DNA of 64,000 nucleotides, from contig NZ_VFPE01000003.1 of assembly GCF_006783905.1 (NCBI RefSeq), positions 1-64,000 on the forward strand. Direction: 5' to 3'. The translations under genes were made by a program, and so were the position numbers. The stretch is from Microbacterium kyungheense. Lineage in GTDB: Bacteria > Actinomycetota > Actinomycetes > Actinomycetales > Microbacteriaceae. Under the pieces are notes generated by a model. It was not told the DNA's origin. It made no database searches and saw only the letters and a list, made by a program, of their open reading frames with translations. Numbering within the stretch: position 1 is the first letter of the stretch; the number at the start of each line of letters is the position of its first letter. Below are positions 58,808-64,000 of the stretch, piece by piece.

Positions 58808-60469
58808 ATGAACGAGCTGATCGAAATCGAGGGCGGCGAAGTCCTCGCCAACGTCGACGAGCGCACCATCACCGGACTGCTCATCCCGTACGGCGAGGTC
58901 GGCCGTACGAACGTGGGCCAGTTCGAGGTGGAGGCCGGCGTCATCACGATTCCCACCGATCCGTCCGTGGTGTCGCTGAACGTCGACCACGACCGCTACT
59001 CGCCGGTCGGCCGCGCCACGAAGGTGTGGGAAGAGTCGGCCGGCATCATGGCGACCTTCAAGCTCGCCGAGACCCCGGAGGGTGACGCAGCCCTCGCCGA
59101 TGCCCGCGACCCGAAGGGCAAGCGTCGCCGACTGTCGGGCGAGTTCCGCACCGGCATCAAGGCCGGCAAGGCGACCGGCGGCAACCTCGCCGCGGCTGGC
59201 CTCGTCGAGATGGGCGCGTTCCCGTCGGCGATGGTGCTCGCCGCCGACACCCCCGAGCCCGGCGCCGAGTACGACGCGCCCGAGTCGACCAGCTCCAGCA
59301 CGTACGTGAACGAGTTCACCGACGAGAAGGGCACCCGCTGGCGCCGCGTCGAAGAGAACGTTCGCACGACCACCGTCACGAAGGTTGACGGCGAAACCCC
59401 CGAGGAAGACAAGGAGGCCACCGACGTGGCTGACACCAACACCGAAGTGCAGGCAACCGTGGACCTCCCGAACAAGCCGGGACAGACCAAGGCGCGCACG
59501 CCCGAGCGGCGCGACATCCTCGCCGCGATCGCCACGCTCAAGTGGTCGAACCCGTTCGACGAGGGCGCCAAGGGCGTGCTCGCTGCGCTCTCCGACATCA
59601 AGCTCACAGGGTCGGGCGCACTGCCCGGCGCCGACGTGCTGCGCCCCAACTGGCTCGGCGCCGTCAATCTCGGCGACGCCTACGTGCGGGAGTACATCGG
59701 GCTGTGCAAGCTCGGCACCGACATCACCGCCGCCGGCAAAGCTGACTTCAAGTTCACTCGCCGCGGCACGTGGTCCGACGGCACGTGGACCGGCAACAAG
59801 ACCGAGATCAACTCGGGCGCCGGCGACACCAGCAAGCGCACGTCGAGCTTCGAGCGCTACGCCCGCGGCGCCGACATCGGCCGCGAGTTCTTCGACCTCC
59901 CCGGCGGCGAAGACGTCATCGCCGCCTTCCTCGCCGAACTGGAGGCCGACTACCTCCAGTGGTCCGACGAGAAGGCCCTGGCGCTCATCGTCGAGACGGC
60001 CGGCGCCCCGGTCGCGCCCGCCGTCTACCCCGGCGTCGACGGCCACGACTACGCCGGCGCCGTCGGGCAGCTCATCCAGGGCATCCTGGCCGTCAAGAAG
60101 CGCAAGGCCGACGGACGCCGCGACACGCCGTCCTTCGCGATCGCGAACGAGCTGGCATACAACGAGCTGATCTACACGCCCAAGGACCTGCTCCCGGAGT
60201 TCGTGTCGATCGACGTCAACACCGACGGCACCGGCACCGCCGACGGCAAGGTGCACGTCGTCCAGGGCGACACCGGCGTGGAGGACACGTCGAGCGTCAT
60301 CGTCGGCGCCGGCTACGGCATCGAGTTCGACGAGCTGCCCGGCGGACCGCTCCACGTCAACGCGCTCGACATCGTGAAGGGCGGCGTCGACGAGGCCGTG
60401 CACGGCTACCTCCAGAAGTTCGTGCGCCGCGCCGAGGCGTTCGTCCACATCGGCGTCGCCGACGCGTGA
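58808..60469 (+). CDS. Fused capsid maturation protease and major capsid protein
   Basis: A 553-residue fusion. Residues 1-150 resemble an HK97-type prohead protease (TGLLIPYGEVGRTNVGQFEV, SLNVDHDRYSPVGRATKVWE with the catalytic-position His, FPSAMVLAADTPEP). Residues ~165-225 are a charged linker or scaffold (VDGETPEEDKEATDVADTNT). Residues ~226-553 are the HK97-fold capsid protein (NWLGAVNLGDAYVREYIGLC, FERYARGADIGREFFDLPGG, PSFAIANELAYNELIYTPKD). Most HK97 phages encode the two proteins separately. Confidence 0.85.
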   Translation: MNELIEIEGGEVLANVDERTITGLLIPYGEVGRTNVGQFEVEAGVITIPTDPSVVSLNVDHDRYSPVGRATKVWEESAGIMATFKLAETPEGDAALADARDPKGKRRRLSGEFRTGIKAGKATGGNLAAAGLVEMGAFPSAMVLAADTPEPGAEYDAPESTSSSTYVNEFTDEKGTRWRRVEENVRTTTVTKVDGETPEEDKEATDVADTNTEVQATVDLPNKPGQTKARTPERRDILAAIATLKWSNPFDEGAKGVLAALSDIKLTGSGALPGADVLRPNWLGAVNLGDAYVREYIGLCKLGTDITAAGKADFKFTRRGTWSDGTWTGNKTEINSGAGDTSKRTSSFERYARGADIGREFFDLPGGEDVIAAFLAELEADYLQWSDEKALALIVETAGAPVAPAVYPGVDGHDYAGAVGQLIQGILAVKKRKADGRRDTPSFAIANELAYNELIYTPKDLLPEFVSIDVNTDGTGTADGKVHVVQGDTGVEDTSSVIVGAGYGIEFDELPGGPLHVNALDIVKGGVDEAVHGYLQKFVRRAEAFVHIGVADA

Positions 60470-60551
60470 CCGACCGCCGCGGCCCGCGCTGACCTCAGCG
60501 GCGCGGGTCGCGGCACCACTCCCCATCCGACCAAGCACAGGAGCGCACAAC

Positions 60552-60911
60552 GTGGCCGTGGACTGGATCACCCCCGACGAGCTGGACGACCTGTGGGACG
60601 ACGCCGACGGCATCGACGACGAGATGCGTCAGGCTCTCCTTGACGCCGCACAGGACGCTTGCGAGGCGTGGGTCCCGGAGGAAGGCGACCCCGAGCGGCC
60701 GCGCGACACGACCATTCGCCTCGCGCAGCTCACGCTCGTCCGCGGCCTGTGGAACGACGCGATCGCGGACGAGGGCGGCTCGATCGGCGCCGACGGGTTC
60801 GACTACAACCCGCCCTGGCTCGCCCGCGAGGCGCGCCGCATGATGCGACCGCCGCGCGGCGGCACGCCGCCGACCGGCCACGACCCCGAGCCGGAGCCGA
60901 CGCCGCTATGA
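60552..60911 (+). CDS. Phage head-tail connector protein
   Basis: A 119-residue acidic protein (AVDWITPDELDDLWDDADGI; LDAAQDACEAWVPEEG; TIRLAQLTLVRGLWNDAIAD). Size, position after the capsid gene and helical pattern fit a gp6-like head-tail adaptor. The 82 nt before it hold a GC-rich imperfect hairpin. Its stop overlaps the next ATG by 4 nt. Confidence 0.75.
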   Translation: MAVDWITPDELDDLWDDADGIDDEMRQALLDAAQDACEAWVPEEGDPERPRDTTIRLAQLTLVRGLWNDAIADEGGSIGADGFDYNPPWLAREARRMMRPPRGGTPPTGHDPEPEPTPL

Positions 60912-61294
60912 CCGGGTACGCCGACCTCCGCGCCCGCCTGGAGAACAACCTGCTCGCGCTCGTCGACCCCGACAGGTTCCGATGGGTGCCGACGCAGACG
61001 AAGATCGACCGCCCGGCGAAACCGACGCTCATGCTCAAACTCGGCGGCGTCACCCGCTCGACCGTCGCGCAGGGCGTTCTCGTTCCGACGTTCGTGCTCA
61101 CTGTCGTCTCTGAGCACCTCGACCCGTCGCAGGCCGACGTCGCGCTCGACGAGCTGCTCGACGACCTGCTCGCCCCGATCCAGTCCCTTCGCTGGGTCGC
61201 GTTCCGCGGCGCCGAAAAGGTGTCGTTCCAAACCAAGTACATGGCCTACGACCTCCAACTGGAGGCCTTGACCGCGATCAAGAGAGGGGCATAA
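60908..61294 (+). CDS. Phage minor structural protein, probable tail-terminator type
   Basis: A 128-residue protein (TGYADLRARLENNLLALVDP, KPTLMLKLGGVTRSTVAQGV, VALDELLDDLLAPIQSLRWV). The alpha-beta pattern and place between adaptor and tail protein suit a tail-terminator or neck protein; the exact role is inferred from order only. Confidence 0.68.
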   Translation: MTGYADLRARLENNLLALVDPDRFRWVPTQTKIDRPAKPTLMLKLGGVTRSTVAQGVLVPTFVLTVVSEHLDPSQADVALDELLDDLLAPIQSLRWVAFRGAEKVSFQTKYMAYDLQLEALTAIKRGA

Positions 61295-61298
61295 GCCC

Positions 61299-61706
61299 AT
61301 GTTCGATCCGACCTACATGACCGAATCCAAGGTCACACTCGGCGAGGGCGCCGGCCTCGACTACGGCGCCGAGGTCTCCGGCTTCCAGCTCGTGCCGACC
61401 TATCAGACCGCGACGTGGAAGGGACTCAAGCCCGGTTCCGTCTACACCAAGTCCGGCAAGGCGACGTGGGTCCTCACGATCAACTTCGGCCAGGACCACG
61501 AGGCCGCAACGAGCCTGTCGACGTTCCTGTTCGAGCACGAGGGCGAGACGATGCCGTACGACGTCGAGCCGATCGACGGCGGCACCGCGTTCAGCGGCAC
61601 CCTCATCGCGCAGGCCGGCCCGATCGGCGGCGAGGTCGACCAGTTCGGCAACGCGACGGTCAACCTGCCCGTCAACGGCAAGCCGACCCGCACGCCCGCG
61701 GCCTGA
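61299..61706 (+). CDS. Probable major tail protein
   Basis: A 135-residue beta-rich protein (SKVTLGEGAGLDYGAEVSGF; ATWVLTINFGQDHEAATSLS; FEHEGETMPYDVEP; GGEVDQFGNATVNLPVNGKP). Short tail-tube proteins of this type precede the tape measure region in small siphoviruses. Confidence 0.75.
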   Translation: MFDPTYMTESKVTLGEGAGLDYGAEVSGFQLVPTYQTATWKGLKPGSVYTKSGKATWVLTINFGQDHEAATSLSTFLFEHEGETMPYDVEPIDGGTAFSGTLIAQAGPIGGEVDQFGNATVNLPVNGKPTRTPAA

Positions 61707-61722
61707 CCGCACGAGGTTCCGG

Positions 61723-62181
61723 ATGATCCGCGTCAGCGCCTACAGCAGCCGTGAGCTGCTCGCCGTGCTGCGCGGACTCCGGAACCTCGACCGGGAGACC
61801 AAGAAGCAACTCCGCGGCCACCTCCGGCCGATGGTGCTACAGGTCTGGCAGCAAGCCGTCGCCGAACGGGCGTCGACGAAGCTCCAGCGCGTCGTCCTCG
61901 CCGACACCGCCCGCGCCAAGGTCTCCGACCAGAACGTACGCCTCACGTCAGCGCAGATCGGCCGTGCCCGATCAGGCGGACTGAAGCCCTCCCAGGACTG
62001 GCAGCCCGTCGAGTTCGGCGCCGGTCGCTCCACCCGCAACGCCAAGGCGTTCGGACCGCCAAACCGCAGCGGCAAGGTCGTCTATCCGGCCGCGGCATCC
62101 GTCATCCCACGCGTCCTCGCGATGTACGTCCAGACGTTCGTCCGAGCGATCCATGAAGCACTGGAAGGGAAAGCCTCGTGA
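61723..62181 (+). CDS. Hypothetical phage tail/neck protein (HK97 gp10-like)
   Basis: A 152-residue basic protein (MIRVSAYSSRELLAVLRGLR, LRPMVLQVWQQAVAERA, AKAFGPPNRSGKVVYPAAAS). The basic N-terminal helix and length resemble gp10-like proteins; position between tail tube and tape measure is where assembly chaperones usually lie, but no frameshift pair is seen. Stop overlaps the next gene by 4 nt. Confidence 0.6.
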   Translation: MIRVSAYSSRELLAVLRGLRNLDRETKKQLRGHLRPMVLQVWQQAVAERASTKLQRVVLADTARAKVSDQNVRLTSAQIGRARSGGLKPSQDWQPVEFGAGRSTRNAKAFGPPNRSGKVVYPAAASVIPRVLAMYVQTFVRAIHEALEGKAS

Positions 62182-63407
62182 CCAAGGGCATCGACCTCGC
62201 GATCGCGGCCGACACGCGCTCCGCGATGTCGGCTATCACGCGGGGCGTCATCGACCCGCTCGAGGACGTGTCAGACCTCCTGGAGCAGATCGGCGACCAG
62301 CGCGACACCGACAAGCTCGAGCGCGGAATGCGCGACGCGCAGCGACGCACCGAGGACGCCAAGAGCGAGATTCGCGACCTCCGCGACGAGCTGAACAAGG
62401 CAGGCCGCGCAGGCAAGAGCGCCGGCGATGACATCGACGACGGCATGCGGAAGGCCGAGGCCGGAGTCAAGGACCTCAAGGACGAATCGAACTCGACCGC
62501 CCGGGAAGCCGCCGCATCCTTCGACGGTTCGGCGGAGTCGATCGCCGACGCATTCCAGGAAGTCGCGGCCAACGCGTTCGCCGGCTTCGGCCCGGCCGGC
62601 GCCGTCGCCGGCCTCGCCGTCGCCGCCGGCATCGGTCTCGGCATCGCCGCGATCGACGACATGAACGAGCGCACGAAGCTCTCCGAAGAGAACATCGCGA
62701 GCTGGGCGCAGAAGTACGTCGAGTCGGGCGGGCGGATCATCTCGGCATCCGAGGTTGTCGGCGGCGTGATCGCGATCGCCACCGATCCCGAGCAGTTCAA
62801 GACAGCCGCCGAGAACGCGAAGAACTGGGGCGTCGACGTGTCGACCGCCATGCGCGCCATGTCGGGCGACGCGACCGCGCTCAACGTCGTTCAGGGGTCC
62901 GTGAACGACATGCAACGGGAGTGGTCCTCCATCGTCGACGAGGCCGGCAACGCCTCCGACGGCTACGCGGCGAAGAACCTGAACCTGACCAGCGAGCAAG
63001 TGAAGCTGCGCGACCAGCTCTTCGCCGGCGCCGATGCGTTCCGCGAGCTCACAGGCGAAATGAGCGCCGGCAAGGATCGCGCCGACCTCGTGACTGAGAG
63101 CCTCGTCGGCCTCATCAACGACACGAAGGGCGCGACCAAGGAAGTCGACGAACTCGGCAACGAGCTGTACACGCTGCCCGACAACACGCAGATCATGATC
63201 GACGCCAAGACGGGTCAGGCGACGCAGAACGTCACCACGTTCAAGGGCGACCTCGACGGCATCCCGGAGGCCGTGACGTCGACCGTCAAGCTCCGCGTCG
63301 ACAAGTCCGAGTGGGACAACCTCAAGCTCAATCCCAAGACGGTCCAAGTACTCACGCAGGGCGGCGCCGTCGGCCGCACCGGAACCACGAGGCAGCTCCT
63401 CCAATGA
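62178..63407 (+). CDS. Short tape measure protein
   Basis: A 409-residue protein. Residues 30-125 form a coiled coil (DLLEQIGDQRDTDKLERGMR, KSEIRDLRDELNKAGRAGKS), then a hydrophobic stretch (NAFAGFGPAGAVAGLAVAAG, IGLGIAAIDDM) as in tape measures, and a helical remainder. At 409 residues it would give a very short tail (tape length scales with tail length). Overlaps both neighbours by 4 nt. Confidence 0.78.
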   Translation: MTKGIDLAIAADTRSAMSAITRGVIDPLEDVSDLLEQIGDQRDTDKLERGMRDAQRRTEDAKSEIRDLRDELNKAGRAGKSAGDDIDDGMRKAEAGVKDLKDESNSTAREAAASFDGSAESIADAFQEVAANAFAGFGPAGAVAGLAVAAGIGLGIAAIDDMNERTKLSEENIASWAQKYVESGGRIISASEVVGGVIAIATDPEQFKTAAENAKNWGVDVSTAMRAMSGDATALNVVQGSVNDMQREWSSIVDEAGNASDGYAAKNLNLTSEQVKLRDQLFAGADAFRELTGEMSAGKDRADLVTESLVGLINDTKGATKEVDELGNELYTLPDNTQIMIDAKTGQATQNVTTFKGDLDGIPEAVTSTVKLRVDKSEWDNLKLNPKTVQVLTQGGAVGRTGTTRQLLQ

Positions 63408-63772
63408 CCGCCACCATCACTCGCCTCAGCGACGGCGCCACCACGACGCCCGACATGTTCGCTCTGCCCTACGAGATTGTCGACGAGTCGCGCAACGTCG
63501 AAACCGACCTCATCGGCGGCGGCATGGCGATCACGCTCGTTCCCCCGCGGCCCGCCGCCGGCGAGCTGACACTGATCTACGCGACGGAGACGGACGCTCG
63601 CGCGGCGCGCCAACTGCACCGTGCGCGGTCCGCGTTCACCCTCGACGACACCGAGAACCCCGCCGCCGGGATGACGTACGCGATCGGTCGTGGAGGCGTC
63701 CGCCTGGCGCTCGACGAGGCGACGCAGGACGCGTGGGTGCTGACGGTCTCGTTCCGAGAGGTCGAGCTGTGA
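63404..63772 (+). CDS. Phage minor tail protein (122 aa)
   Basis: A 122-residue beta-rich protein (ALPYEIVDESRNVETDLIGG; ELTLIYATETDARAARQLHR; DAWVLTVSFREVEL). It is placed after the tape measure, in the distal-tail region, and overlaps both neighbours by 4 nt. The exact role is not identified. Confidence 0.68.
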   Translation: MTATITRLSDGATTTPDMFALPYEIVDESRNVETDLIGGGMAITLVPPRPAAGELTLIYATETDARAARQLHRARSAFTLDDTENPAAGMTYAIGRGGVRLALDEATQDAWVLTVSFREVEL

Positions 63773-64000
63773 CGACGCGCCTTCTCGAACCCGTCGCGGT
63801 CGCCACGATCGACACGACCGACGTCAAGGTTGCGGGCGGGAAGACCCGGCTCGACTCGTCGACGGTTCCGTACGCGTCCGCGACGCTGGAGTTCCCTCTG
63901 CTCGACGACACGCTGCTGGACTGGCTCGACGGCCTCCGAGACGGCGTGCGCATCCCCTACGAGGCCGGCGACGAGGGCGACACGCCGCGACTGTTCGACC
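63769..64000 (+). CDS. Phage minor tail protein, N-terminal part
   Basis: Open at the window end; 77 residues are visible (VTTRLLEPVAVATIDTTDVK, TVPYASATLEFPLLDDTLLD). Beta-rich; the GTG overlaps the previous stop by 4 nt. Probably a baseplate or tip protein from gene order. Confidence 0.65.
   Translation, partial: MTTRLLEPVAVATIDTTDVKVAGGKTRLDSSTVPYASATLEFPLLDDTLLDWLDGLRDGVRIPYEAGDEGDTPRLFD

Overview
ORGANISM. The window is high-GC actinobacterial DNA with short intergenic spaces and many leaderless transcripts (a TAnnnT -10 hexamer 6-7 nt before an ATG/GTG). Gene content (DUF222-HNH, DUF2207, DUF899, ECF42 sigma factor with a YCII/DGPF partner), the abundance of GGATGCC/GGCATCC words and a siphovirus-type prophage with a protease-capsid fusion fit Microbacteriaceae, most likely Microbacterium. 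This is inferred from style and families; there is no rRNA marker here.

CHROMOSOMAL PART (1-43.0 kb). Mostly housekeeping and small accessory genes: an SDR gene with a one-base frameshift facing a TetR regulator across a near-perfect operator; an HNH protein; HAD phosphatase; pgi; GMC oxidoreductase; a secreted transglycosylase-like protein; DUF4232 and DUF899 proteins; an MFS exporter; a UMP kinase gene coupled to a TPR gene; a TAT-exported apiosidase-like glycosidase; a DAHP synthase behind a double-hairpin leader; Nudix + formylglycine-synthase-like pair; ZapE-like ATPase; a compact candidate structured RNA with a terminator in front of a GyrI-like gene (19.3-19.5 kb); a frameshifted DUF222-HNH gene; DUF2207; an MFS-GH2-DUF2804 operon; tdk; L-serine dehydratase; GreA-like protein; a recent IS481-family insertion (32,437-33,513, 6-bp target duplication); dinB; an ECF42 sigma factor module; VanZ-like protein; and a patchy 37.6-43 kb stretch of small orphan genes, a frameshifted immunity-protein-like gene and a GNAT remnant.

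ELEMENT A (about 43.1-53.2 kb). It lies between two identical 60-bp copies of the 3' half of a tRNA-Arg(ACG) gene plus its downstream flank. It carries an HD protein, a GH13 glucosidase, a nucleotidyltransferase-like protein, a LacI regulator, the permeases and binding protein of a maltose-type ABC importer (MalF with an enterobacterial-style large loop), and an AAC(3)-type acetyltransferase. No integrase is visible, but a tandem 10-mer pair that could be recombinase arm sites sits near both ends. Both tRNA copies lack the 5' half, so the intact tRNA should lie to the right, beyond the window.

ELEMENT B (53.19 kb to the window end, incomplete). A prophage begins directly at the second tRNA copy. 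Its leftward XRE repressor gene ends inside the attachment core, so its last codons and stop are tRNA sequence. This matches integration-dependent immunity as known in some mycobacteriophages. A divergent rightward operon follows: a replication-initiator-like gene with internal inverted-repeat iterons, a chain of small overlapping genes, HNH, terminase, a terminator, portal, fused protease/major capsid, head-tail connectors, tail protein, a short tape measure and tail genes. Integrase and lysis genes are not in the window; the layout predicts the integrase at the far right end.
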